The notes below the pieces were generated by a model. That model saw nothing but the letters and a program-made list of their open reading frames with translations. It was not told the origin of the DNA and made no database searches. A stretch of 7,068 nt of DNA from Candidatus Equihabitans merdae (lineage in GTDB: Bacteria; Bacillota; Clostridia; Lachnospirales; Lachnospiraceae), in assembly GCA_018065025.1 (NCBI GenBank), contig JAGHUB010000330.1:1-7068 (forward strand), in the 5' to 3' direction. Position 1 is the first letter of the stretch. Every line of letters starts with the position of its first letter. The position numbers and the translations under genes were made by a program. Shown one piece after another: positions 1 through 6,400 of the stretch.

Positions 1-599
1 GCCTGACCGGCCCTCAGTGCACTGCCGGCAAATACCATATCTTCATTGAAGATAGCCGGCACTCTGAAACCATCCATAGCCTTAAAATAGGCGTGATCGT
101 AGGCAGCGCAAACGTTAGAGCAGAAAAATGCCTTGATACCCATGCGCTTCAGGTCTTCTTCCTTCTTCTTCATAGAGCGATTGGGGTAGTTAAATCCTCT
201 TGTGAACTGCTCGATCATACCGGCATCTTCTGCAGGGAGCTGTCGGGCATAGACAGCCTTGATAGAAGGCTCTCTGAAGCCATCCAGCAGACTTTCAATG
301 AGATATTCATCTGCAGGAATGGCATCCTGGGTCATGAAAACGATAACATCAGCACGCGAAAATCCGGCACCCATATTGCGGGTACCGGCATGATCGAACT
401 GATTCTGTTTTATATGAAATACTTCCGCTGAAGAGATGCCCTCAATCAATGCATTGTCCCAGAAGGACTCTTCTGTATTGATGATTAGAATATGATTGGG
501 AGCATGAGTCTGGGCTTCCAGTCTTTCCAGCAAGATGCGGAAAGACTTGCCCGGCTTATATGACGGAATGATAACATCAACGGTGGTGAATTCACCCAT
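1..599 (-). CDS. RfbN-like family 2 glycosyltransferase, probable rhamnosyltransferase (C-terminus missing)
   Basis: Partial: 199 codons are visible from the ATG at 599 before the left edge cuts the gene; family members are about 300 residues, so roughly a third is missing. The protein opens with a GT-A beta strand (VDVIIPSYKPGKSF, residues 7-20). QFDHAGTRNMG (68-77), the TQDA motif that stands in place of a classic DxD (90-93), ARQLPAEDA (118-126), FTRGFNYP (132-139) and FNEDM with its acidic pair (184-188) follow. These motifs together are typical of the RfbN/RfbF rhamnosyltransferase branch of GT2, which uses dTDP-rhamnose in the cytoplasm to extend a lipid-linked repeat unit. The start is supported by AGGAGA eight bases upstream and by its place 25 bases after the LCP stop. 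The family is clear; the donor sugar is inferred, since GT2 specificity cannot be read reliably from motifs. No membrane segment is seen in the visible part. Confidence 0.88.
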   Translation of the reverse strand, partial: MGEFTTVDVIIPSYKPGKSFRILLERLEAQTHAPNHILIINTEESFWDNALIEGISSAEVFHIKQNQFDHAGTRNMGAGFSRADVIVFMTQDAIPADEYLIESLLDGFREPSIKAVYARQLPAEDAGMIEQFTRGFNYPNRSMKKKEEDLKRMGIKAFFCSNVCAAYDHAYFKAMDGFRVPAIFNEDMVFAGSALRAGQ

Positions 600-607
600 G
601 TGTTGAT

Positions 608-613
608 TCTCCT
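608..613 (-). promoter_or_regulatory. Ribosome binding site of the RfbN-like gene
   Basis: The minus strand reads AGGAGA, then eight bases, then ATG at 599. It fixes the start of a gene whose end lies outside the window. It sits in the 25-base gap after the LCP stop, so both genes are probably on one transcript. Confidence 0.75.
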
Positions 614-624
614 GAAAATAAGTT

Positions 625-2136
625 TTATTTTACAGCATCGGCTTCCGAACCTGCAGGGGGAATCTCTGTAGCGCCCACAGCCAGATCGTGATAGGAAGCA
701 TCAAAGCCGCTTTCATCAATGATGTACTGGCTATAGCTCTTGACAGTCTCTGAAGGCTCATAATCTGTCTGGCCAAAGAGGAATTCATGCAATTCTCTGA
801 CATTCTGTTCCAGAGTGACAGGGACGAAGTATTCCGGATTGACATAGGGAGATTCTGTCAGCATAGCTGACGGGAAACCGCAGGTATTGACGATATCGTA
901 GTAACCAAACATCTGAGCTGCCATCTTGATGATCATGGCATTAGACAGGTTAGTCTTGCACAGCGGGAAGACATCATCAATGATACGATTGATGGCATCC
1001 AGGCCCTGTGAACGGGCTTTATTAACGATCTTCTGGATAACCAGTCTCTGACGCTGTGTACGCTTCAGATCGTGGCCTTCTGTGTAACGAATACGTGAGT
1101 AGGATACAGCCTGAACACCATTAAGTGTGTAGGTACCTGCCACCTGAGGAATAGGTGTATAGGGCATACCTGTAGCTTCAGATGTTTCGACACAGTAGTC
1201 GTTCATGAAAACGATTTCATTTTCTGTCAGATCGATGTCGATACCGCCAACATCATCTACCATAGTAGCAACAGCGGTAAAGTCCATGATCATATAGTCT
1301 GTCAGATTCAGATCCAGGTTTCGATTCATCATAGACAGACACTGGGTGATGGAACCTAAGCAGTAAGCGGCATTGGCCTTCTGGAAGTTCCATTCATCCG
1401 GATCAACGTTGAGGAAAGTATCACGATAGACGGATACCATCTTGATCTCACCGTTGTCGTTATTGATACTGCAGATGATCATAGTATCGGAGTTACAATA
1501 ATCCGGATCATCTTCACCACGGGCATCAATACCCAGAAGAAGGATATTTGTGTAACCCGACATAACCTTATCTACCGCAACTTCTTCATTGATCTGAACA
1601 TTATCGATGTTCTGATTGGGATCTTCTGTATCCACAGTATCCATCTTTCTTAAGCCTTCGTTAACCTTGGCATAAACAAAGATACCACCTACCAGAACAA
1701 ACAGAATCAAAATCTCCAGGATAAACAGAGCGACTCTGCCCTTACGGCGATTCTTCTTTTTTCTCTTCTTATTGCGGGCATAAGCAGCTGAACGGGTGCG
1801 GCTGCCTGAGGAGTGACGTGTATCGGGGCGACTGCGGTGGCCTGAACGATCATCACTGCTTGTACGGCTGCGACGACTTGTATACTCATCATCAGAACTG
1901 CGTCTGGAACGACTTGCATCTTCATCGTATGCTGAACGTCTACGGCGGCCTGCATTTTCATCATAAGATGAACGTCTGGGACGGCTTGCGTATTCGTCTT
2001 CAGATGAGCGTCTACGGCGACTTGCATTTTCATCATAAGATGAACGTCTGCGGTTACTTGAATATTCCTCGTCACCCGAATAACTACGACCTTCCGGACG
2101 ACTTAATCTACGTGAATTATATCTTTCTTCTGACAT
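625..2136 (-). CDS. LytR-CpsA-Psr (LCP) family protein with Arg/Ser-rich repeat tail, likely polysaccharide-to-wall transferase
   Basis: A 503-residue type II membrane protein. Residues 1-134 form a predicted cytoplasmic, low-complexity tail rich in Arg, Ser, Tyr and acidic residues. It contains five 12-residue repeats (29-88) and ends in a strongly basic run (KKRKKKNRRKGR, 123-134). One transmembrane helix follows (about 135-156). The LCP catalytic domain spans roughly 194-375: NILLLGIDARGED (197-209), SDTMI (216-220), SVYRDT (235-240, the usual PRDT site with Tyr before the Arg-Asp pair), KANAAY (253-258), MVDDVGGIDIDL (292-303), and YSRIRYTEGHD followed by KRTQRQR (346-364). Known LCP enzymes move glycopolymers from undecaprenyl pyrophosphate to peptidoglycan or protein outside the membrane, using these Arg and Asp residues. 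Here the neighbour is the initiating transferase, so the substrate is presumably this cluster's polymer. About 100 residues follow the core domain without a recognised fold. The outer part has seven cysteines, which is unusual. The ATG start has AAGGAAG upstream, overlapping the previous stop. Confidence 0.93.
   Translation of the reverse strand: MSEERYNSRRLSRPEGRSYSGDEEYSSNRRRSSYDENASRRRRSSEDEYASRPRRSSYDENAGRRRRSAYDEDASRSRRSSDDEYTSRRSRTSSDDRSGHRSRPDTRHSSGSRTRSAAYARNKKRKKKNRRKGRVALFILEILILFVLVGGIFVYAKVNEGLRKMDTVDTEDPNQNIDNVQINEEVAVDKVMSGYTNILLLGIDARGEDDPDYCNSDTMIICSINNDNGEIKMVSVYRDTFLNVDPDEWNFQKANAAYCLGSITQCLSMMNRNLDLNLTDYMIMDFTAVATMVDDVGGIDIDLTENEIVFMNDYCVETSEATGMPYTPIPQVAGTYTLNGVQAVSYSRIRYTEGHDLKRTQRQRLVIQKIVNKARSQGLDAINRIIDDVFPLCKTNLSNAMIIKMAAQMFGYYDIVNTCGFPSAMLTESPYVNPEYFVPVTLEQNVRELHEFLFGQTDYEPSETVKSYSQYIIDESGFDASYHDLAVGATEIPPAGSEADAVK
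1873..2052 (-). repeat. Five in-frame 36-bp tandem repeats encoding a 12-residue Arg/Ser/acidic unit
   Basis: LCP residues 29-88 read as five consecutive 12-residue units: RRRSSYDENASR, RRRSSEDEYASR, PRRSSYDENAGR, RRRSAYDEDASR and SRRSSDDEYTSR. A degenerate copy lies before them and another after. Each unit has about four Arg, two or three acidic residues and one to three Ser/Tyr/Thr hydroxyl groups. At DNA level units 1 and 3 share an exact 28-base match (1951-1978 and 2023-2050, 72 bases apart, that is two periods). The array is in frame, so gain or loss of a unit would keep the LCP domain intact. Confidence 0.9.
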
Positions 2137-2139
2137 ACT

Positions 2140-2146
2140 CTTCCTT
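2140..2146 (-). promoter_or_regulatory. Ribosome binding site of the LCP gene, overlapping the upstream stop codon
   Basis: The minus strand reads TAAGGAAGAGTATG: the TAA that ends the sugar transferase gene supplies the first bases of AAGGAAG, and the ATG follows four bases after it. Ribosomes ending the transferase would expose or directly reuse this site, which suggests translational coupling of the two genes. Confidence 0.7.
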
Positions 2147-3548
2147 AGTAGGCGTTTTTGTTGATGAATCCTTTAAACACCGTTAAAAACATTATTTTGA
2201 TATCCAGACCAATAGTCCAGTTCTCAATATGGTAAAGATCGCATTCGATACGTCTGGCGATGGATGTATTGCCACGGTATCCGTTGACCTGGGCCCATCC
2301 TGTCAGACCGGGACGTACCTGGTGCTTGACCATATAGCGGGGAATCTCTTCCTGGAACTTCTCAACGAAGAAGGGTCTCTCGGGGCGAGGTCCTACCAGG
2401 GACATATCACCCTTGATGATATTGATGAGCTGAGGTAATTCATCCACACTGGTCTTACGCATAAACTTACCGATCTTGGTAACACGGGGATCGTCTTTGA
2501 CTGTCCAGGCTTTCTTCTCCTTGGACTCATCCTGCACTACCATAGAACGGAATTTATACATCTTGAAGGTCTTATTGTGAAGACCTACACGCTCCTGTTC
2601 GAAAACAAGGGGACCCTTATCTGTGGCCTTGATCAAAATGGCACAGACCAGCATAACCGGTGATGCCACGATGAGGCCGATACTGCCAAGAACGATATCC
2701 ATCAGGCGCTTAACAGCTGACCAGAAAGGATTGGTCAGGGGCACATAACGGATATTAACTACCGGCAGACCTTTAAGATCTTCAGTATAGGGTCTTGTGG
2801 GAATGATTTTATTGTAATCCGGTACGAACTTAGTATGAACACCGGACTTCTCGCAAAGTGTAACGATCTGTTCCAGACGATAATATTCTGACAGACCCAG
2901 GGTGATTACGATCTCATCCAGATGATTCTCCGGAAGGATGATCATCAGGTTATCGATACGGCCCAGAACCTTGATGTTCTTATACAAGGTACCTGCCTGA
3001 ACCTTATCATCCAAAATACCACGGATATTGAAACCCCATTCAGGATTGTCAATGACGCGGTCAATAAACTCTTCTGCGGCACGGCTATAACCGATCAGCA
3101 GAATGTTACGCTGGAATTTACCTGACTTGAGAGTCTTCTTAACCAGGTGATTGACCAGCAGACGCAGAAAACTGATAACCACGATATTCATCATATAGAA
3201 GACGAAAATCATGGAACGTGACCAGTTATCCTGATGGACCAGATACAGCACCATCAAAAGAATCAGCATGCTGCTTATATTGGCGCCCAGAATACCGGCG
3301 ATCTCATTGCGGCGTCCTTTAACACGGGAGCCTGTATAGAGACCAAAGGCTGCATTCAGGATCAAGGTGCCCGGCACCAGCAAGATCAGGGCTGCCATGT
3401 AGTAGATCATGGGAATAACTTCTACAGAAGAGCCCATCAAACCACTGCGGAATCTCAGAGACCATGCCAGCACATAGGCCAGGATCATGACCACGGCATC
3501 CATCACAAGCAGGAAACGATTATAAAACTTCTGACTTTTTTCGACCAA
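2145..3548 (-). CDS. Polyprenyl-phosphate sugar-1-phosphate transferase (WcaJ/CpsE/WbaP type), starts repeat-unit synthesis
   Basis: A 467-residue integral membrane enzyme that transfers a sugar phosphate, probably glucose-1-phosphate or galactose-1-phosphate from a UDP-sugar, to undecaprenyl phosphate as the first step of polysaccharide repeat-unit assembly. Four N-terminal transmembrane helices are seen (about 11-32, 45-70, 83-104, 112-132). A Rossmann-like CoA-binding-type domain follows, beginning NILLIGYSRAAEEF (148-161). The C-terminal bacterial sugar transferase domain (about 277-467) has a membrane re-entrant helix (about 283-307), FKMYKFRSM (328-336), the catalytic Asp-Glu in TSVDELPQL (366-374), MSLVGPRPERP (382-392) and RPGLTGWAQVNG (412-423). 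Length and order match the full-length family, unlike short PglC-type enzymes. The start is TTG, chosen because AGAGGT lies eight bases upstream and because the next Met (residue 16) would cut into the first helix. The exact sugar cannot be told from the sequence. Confidence 0.93.
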   Translation of the reverse strand: MVEKSQKFYNRFLLVMDAVVMILAYVLAWSLRFRSGLMGSSVEVIPMIYYMAALILLVPGTLILNAAFGLYTGSRVKGRRNEIAGILGANISSMLILLMVLYLVHQDNWSRSMIFVFYMMNIVVISFLRLLVNHLVKKTLKSGKFQRNILLIGYSRAAEEFIDRVIDNPEWGFNIRGILDDKVQAGTLYKNIKVLGRIDNLMIILPENHLDEIVITLGLSEYYRLEQIVTLCEKSGVHTKFVPDYNKIIPTRPYTEDLKGLPVVNIRYVPLTNPFWSAVKRLMDIVLGSIGLIVASPVMLVCAILIKATDKGPLVFEQERVGLHNKTFKMYKFRSMVVQDESKEKKAWTVKDDPRVTKIGKFMRKTSVDELPQLINIIKGDMSLVGPRPERPFFVEKFQEEIPRYMVKHQVRPGLTGWAQVNGYRGNTSIARRIECDLYHIENWTIGLDIKIMFLTVFKGFINKNAY

Positions 3549-3555
3549 AACTCTT

Positions 3556-3561
3556 ACCTCT
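3556..3561 (-). promoter_or_regulatory. Ribosome binding site that sets the TTG start of the sugar transferase
   Basis: The minus strand reads AGAGGT, seven bases (AAGAGTT), then TTG at 3548. No ATG or GTG lies at suitable spacing in this frame, so the site argues for a true TTG start, a codon that usually lowers initiation rate. Confidence 0.7.
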
Positions 3562-3585
3562 TAGAAAAGCCCGTTATTATGCGAA

Positions 3586-3614
3586 AGTCTACCATAACTT
3601 GGGGAAACTGTCCA
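3586..3614 (-). promoter_or_regulatory. Candidate sigma-A-type promoter for the sugar transferase, LCP and downstream genes
   Basis: In the 88-base gap, the minus strand has TGGACA (3614-3609) as -35, a 17-base spacer, and TAGACT (3591-3586) as -10. TGG directly before the -10 fits an extended -10 (TGn). Transcription would start near 3580, giving a leader of about 30 bases that holds the Shine-Dalgarno site. The gap is the only sizeable one in the window, and the other junctions are overlapped or short. It would give the initiating transferase and LCP genes their own transcript besides read-through from upstream. This is a motif-based call without transcript data. Confidence 0.6.
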
Positions 3615-3634
3615 GTTTTGAGGCATTTATGGTA
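3590..3634. repeat. Spaced 8-bp inverted repeat overlapping the candidate promoter
   Basis: TACCATAA at 3590-3597 and its exact reverse complement TTATGGTA at 3627-3634 are separated by 29 bases, with centres 37 bases apart. The left arm covers the extended -10 and the first -10 base, and the right arm lies upstream of the -35. The placement would suit a two-site operator. The 29-base loop and AT-rich arms make an RNA terminator unlikely. A chance origin in an AT-rich gap remains possible. Confidence 0.4.
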
Positions 3635-3636
3635 AT

Positions 3637-4623
3637 TTAACGGTCAAATGGCTGCTTTAATCGAAGAATCAGATTGAACCAAAGCTCCAGCTGAAGGCGC
3701 AGGCAATAAGGCAATTTTTTCAGTCCTTTGAAGGCTTTTTTGCCCTCTTTTGCTCCTTTAATACTAAGAGCTACGCCTTTACCGATGCCGGCAATATAGT
3801 CTTTGCCATACCCCTTCAAAATAAAGAACAAGGTCTTTACCAGGTAGCCGGGAATCAGCAGCGGCAGATTAAGGATCACCTGCCACCAGGGCATGTTCTT
3901 GCCAATCACATAGATGGAATTTCTTGAAGAATTCCTAACCTTAAACAGGTTGTAAATGGAACCGCTGGAAGCACTGCCCACATGATGGACCACTGCCCTG
4001 GGCTCATAAATGTTCATATAGCCGTTGAGACGAGCTCTCCAGCCGATATCCAGATCTTCCAGATAGGCAAAATGGGCTTCATCAAAGACGCCGATTTCTT
4101 TCAGCATGCTAATGCGATAAATGGCTGCGCCGGCACAGCAGGAAAAGAGGCGACGACTCTTCTGATAGCGAGGTCCGTCTTTCTTGCCCTTGCCATAGGC
4201 AAATGCCCATCCCAGAGCACAGTATAAGTCACCGGCATCGTCGATAACTGAAGCATCCTGCATGGATAACATACGGGCCTGGGCGGAAAAGACATTTTCA
4301 TCTGCCATGGCTTCCACCAGATAACGGGTAAAATCGGGCTCAATGACGGTATCATTATTAAGAAGGATCACGTAATCCAGATCCATCGAAGCTGCGATAC
4401 CGGCATTAACAGCACCACAGAAGCCGGTGTTGGTTTCAAAACGGATCAACTGTGCATCCGGAATGATCTCCTTAACCATGGCATCGCTGCCGTCGGTAGA
4501 TGCATTGTCCACCACGATGACTCTTGTCACGCCCTGCTGTTTTCGTACCGATTCCAGACAGGCCCGCAGATAAGCGGCCCCGTTCATATTGGGTATAACG
4601 ATACTGACTGTTGGTTGACTCAT
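3637..4623 (-). CDS. WbbL-like family 2 glycosyltransferase
   Basis: A 328-residue enzyme with one GT-A domain. Motifs seen are VSIVIPNMNGAAYL (6-19), VIVVDNASTDGS (35-46), NTGFCGAVNAGI (65-76), the metal/nucleotide site LLNNDTV (87-93), and the acceptor-side acidic pair in FAYLEDLDIGWRARLNGY (185-202). HHVGSASSGS (213-222) follows, a loop found in this branch. The C-terminal part has a membrane-associated hydrophobic stretch (about 246-270) and a basic amphipathic tail, expected for an enzyme acting on lipid-linked acceptors at the inner membrane face. The branch (COG1216, WbbL/RfbF-like) often moves rhamnose, but that donor is inferred. The start lies four bases after the stop of the tandem GT2 gene. 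The Shine-Dalgarno (GAAAG) is weak, so coupling to that gene is likely. The stop is followed by the promoter-bearing gap. Confidence 0.9.
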   Translation of the reverse strand: MSQPTVSIVIPNMNGAAYLRACLESVRKQQGVTRVIVVDNASTDGSDAMVKEIIPDAQLIRFETNTGFCGAVNAGIAASMDLDYVILLNNDTVIEPDFTRYLVEAMADENVFSAQARMLSMQDASVIDDAGDLYCALGWAFAYGKGKKDGPRYQKSRRLFSCCAGAAIYRISMLKEIGVFDEAHFAYLEDLDIGWRARLNGYMNIYEPRAVVHHVGSASSGSIYNLFKVRNSSRNSIYVIGKNMPWWQVILNLPLLIPGYLVKTLFFILKGYGKDYIAGIGKGVALSIKGAKEGKKAFKGLKKLPYCLRLQLELWFNLILRLKQPFDR

Positions 4624-4627
4624 AAAG

Positions 4628-6400
4628 TTACACTTTCAAAGAATAATGCCATTTCTTTAATGACAGATTCGGGTTGTAGTTAGGATCGCCATTTTTCAGC
4701 ATGTCCAGCCAATGAACACGCATGTACTCGATTTCTTCCTGGAAGCGGCGAACTTTCTCAGGATTGTCTTCCGGACCCCTGGATAAGGATTCGTCATGGT
4801 AGAGCTCAGCGTAGGGGTCATAAACTACACGATAGCCTGCTTTCCCGATCTTCAGACACAGATCCATATCATTGAAAGACACGGTAAGTTCTTCGGTAAA
4901 GCCTCCGACCTCATTGAATACAGAGGCGGGCACCATCATACAGGCAGCTGTAACAGCGCTGAGATCCTGCAAAATGGCTGCCTTGTGGAGGTAGCCGCTG
5001 CGGCCCTTGGGAAGACCTACAAACATAGCCCCGGCAACACCGCCCATACCGATGACACAACCGGCATGCTGGATGGTGTCATTAGGATAATAGAGACGGG
5101 CGCCAACACAACCCACATCTTTGCGCTGACATACCCCAAGCATTTCACTGATCCAATCCGGAGTAATGACACCACGTACATCATTATTGAGGAAAAGCAG
5201 GTAATCCCCCTTGGCTTCTCTCACACCGAAATTGTTGATAGCGGAATAATTGAAACCACCCTGATATCTCAGGACTCTGATATCCTTTTCATCTGCCAGA
5301 GAATCATAATAAGCAAATGTCTGGTCCTCTTCGCTGTTGTTTTCTACAATGAGAATTTCCACATTTTTATAAGAAGCCTGACGGATGCCTTCCAGGCAGG
5401 TCTTAAGCGCTGCAACATGATCCTTGTTGGGAATAATGATGGAAAGCAGCGGATCATTTTCCACAGGATAATGAACCCGGTAGAAACCGTAATCCGGCAG
5501 CAATTCCACTTCCCCGGCAGTGCCTGAGCGACGAAGATTGCCTTCGATAGCTCTCTTACCGGCTTCATAAGCGTAAAGCTTACTCATAGGATTGTCAGCT
5601 GTGGAAGCTTCATGAGTCCGCCAATGATAGAGGATCTCCGGAATATGACAGATCTTGGAAGCCTTCTCTGTCATACGGAAAATGAAATCGTAATCCTGAG
5701 CCCCGTCAAAGGCCGGATCAAAGGGTGTCTCATCTCCGATAAGACTGCGTTTCACTACCAGAAAATGAGTAATGTAATTGTTGCTTCTAAGCAGGTCCAG
5801 ATTGAAATCCGGTTTAAAGTGGGGCTGGAAATGCTTCTTCAGGTCATGAGTAACCTTATCTTCATCCGTATAAAGAAGATCTGCCCCTTCACGAACGATA
5901 GCCTCAGCTACCCGATACAGTGTATGGGGAGCAATGAGATCGTCGTGATCCATGAAACCGATATAATCGCCGGTAGCCATAGCAACGGCCTGATTGGTGT
6001 TCTGAGCGATACCGGCATTGTCTGTTAACTTCTGATAGCGGATACGCTGGTCTGATGCATAAGCATCCACGATAATCTTTACGGAATCATCCGGTGAAGC
6101 ATCTGCCAGACACAATTCGAAGTTCTCATAGGTCTGGGCCTTGAAAGCTTCCAGAAGCTGTTCCAGATAAGCTTTGGGTGTCTTGTAGCAAGGGATCACC
6201 ACAGAGATCAAAGGACCACCGGGAACGCCAATCTTCCGCATCTTCTCCAGTTCTTTTTCATCAGGCTGGTGCTGATGAAACCAGGGATCATAAGGCACAT
6301 CTTCCGGTTCCAGACGATCTTTTACATGGTTCCAGAATTCCTTCCAACCAAAGTGCTTCAGATAGCGATATGCTTTTTTTACTTTGTAGAAGACTTGCAT
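4628..6400 (-). CDS. Two-domain (tandem GT2) glycosyltransferase
   Basis: A 590-residue cytoplasmic or membrane-peripheral enzyme with two GT2 domains. Residues 1-60 form a basic, aromatic leader (FYKVKKAYRYLKHFGWKEF, 4-22), usual in this clostridial family. Domain A (about 64-275) has ISVVIPCYKT (65-74), DNAGIAQNTNQAV (127-139), the metal site DHDD (151-154), YTDEDK (177-182) and HWRTHEAST (259-267). Domain B (about 318-540) has LSIIIPNKD (319-327), IVENNS (351-356), FNYSAINNFG (383-392), FLNNDV (403-408), IQHAGCVIG (443-451), FNDMDLCLKIGKAGYR (509-524) and HDESLSRG (535-542), and the family end NPNLSL. Both domains keep acidic active-site residues, so it may add two sugars or polymerise alternately. 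A longer reading frame begins at 6496, but the ATG at 6400 is preferred: AGGAGG lies five bases upstream, and the leader motif begins there. It overlaps the end of the yfhO-like gene by 22 bases. Confidence 0.92.
   Translation of the reverse strand: MQVFYKVKKAYRYLKHFGWKEFWNHVKDRLEPEDVPYDPWFHQHQPDEKELEKMRKIGVPGGPLISVVIPCYKTPKAYLEQLLEAFKAQTYENFELCLADASPDDSVKIIVDAYASDQRIRYQKLTDNAGIAQNTNQAVAMATGDYIGFMDHDDLIAPHTLYRVAEAIVREGADLLYTDEDKVTHDLKKHFQPHFKPDFNLDLLRSNNYITHFLVVKRSLIGDETPFDPAFDGAQDYDFIFRMTEKASKICHIPEILYHWRTHEASTADNPMSKLYAYEAGKRAIEGNLRRSGTAGEVELLPDYGFYRVHYPVENDPLLSIIIPNKDHVAALKTCLEGIRQASYKNVEILIVENNSEEDQTFAYYDSLADEKDIRVLRYQGGFNYSAINNFGVREAKGDYLLFLNNDVRGVITPDWISEMLGVCQRKDVGCVGARLYYPNDTIQHAGCVIGMGGVAGAMFVGLPKGRSGYLHKAAILQDLSAVTAACMMVPASVFNEVGGFTEELTVSFNDMDLCLKIGKAGYRVVYDPYAELYHDESLSRGPEDNPEKVRRFQEEIEYMRVHWLDMLKNGDPNYNPNLSLKKWHYSLKV

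Noticed and set aside
93..431. A 112-codon plus-strand frame near the left edge.
   Set aside because: It lies fully antisense to the RfbN-like gene, whose motifs are clear along this stretch.
1707..2075. A 122-codon minus-strand frame with repeated His/Met/Val pattern across the LCP tail.
   Set aside because: It is the same tandem repeat read in another frame of the LCP gene; the periodic composition comes from the 36-base units and it has no start signal of its own.
1818..2186. A plus-strand frame of 122 codons opposite the LCP repeat.
   Set aside because: Antisense to a clear gene, with a His/Tyr-rich repetitive product caused by the repeat; no family resemblance.
3561..3626. A 21-codon minus-strand frame (ATG at 3626 to TAA at 3561) in the gap before the sugar transferase, possible leader peptide.
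   Set aside because: No Shine-Dalgarno precedes its ATG, it begins upstream of the predicted transcription start, and the predicted -35, spacer and -10 lie within it.
3590..3634. The inverted repeat as an intrinsic terminator after the WbbL-like gene.
   Set aside because: The arms are short and AT-rich, the loop is 29 bases, and no T tract follows on the minus strand.
4796..5527. A 243-codon plus-strand frame opposite the tandem GT2 gene.
   Set aside because: Long only because the coding strand has biased codon use; the product resembles no family and the minus-strand frame has strong GT2 motifs throughout.
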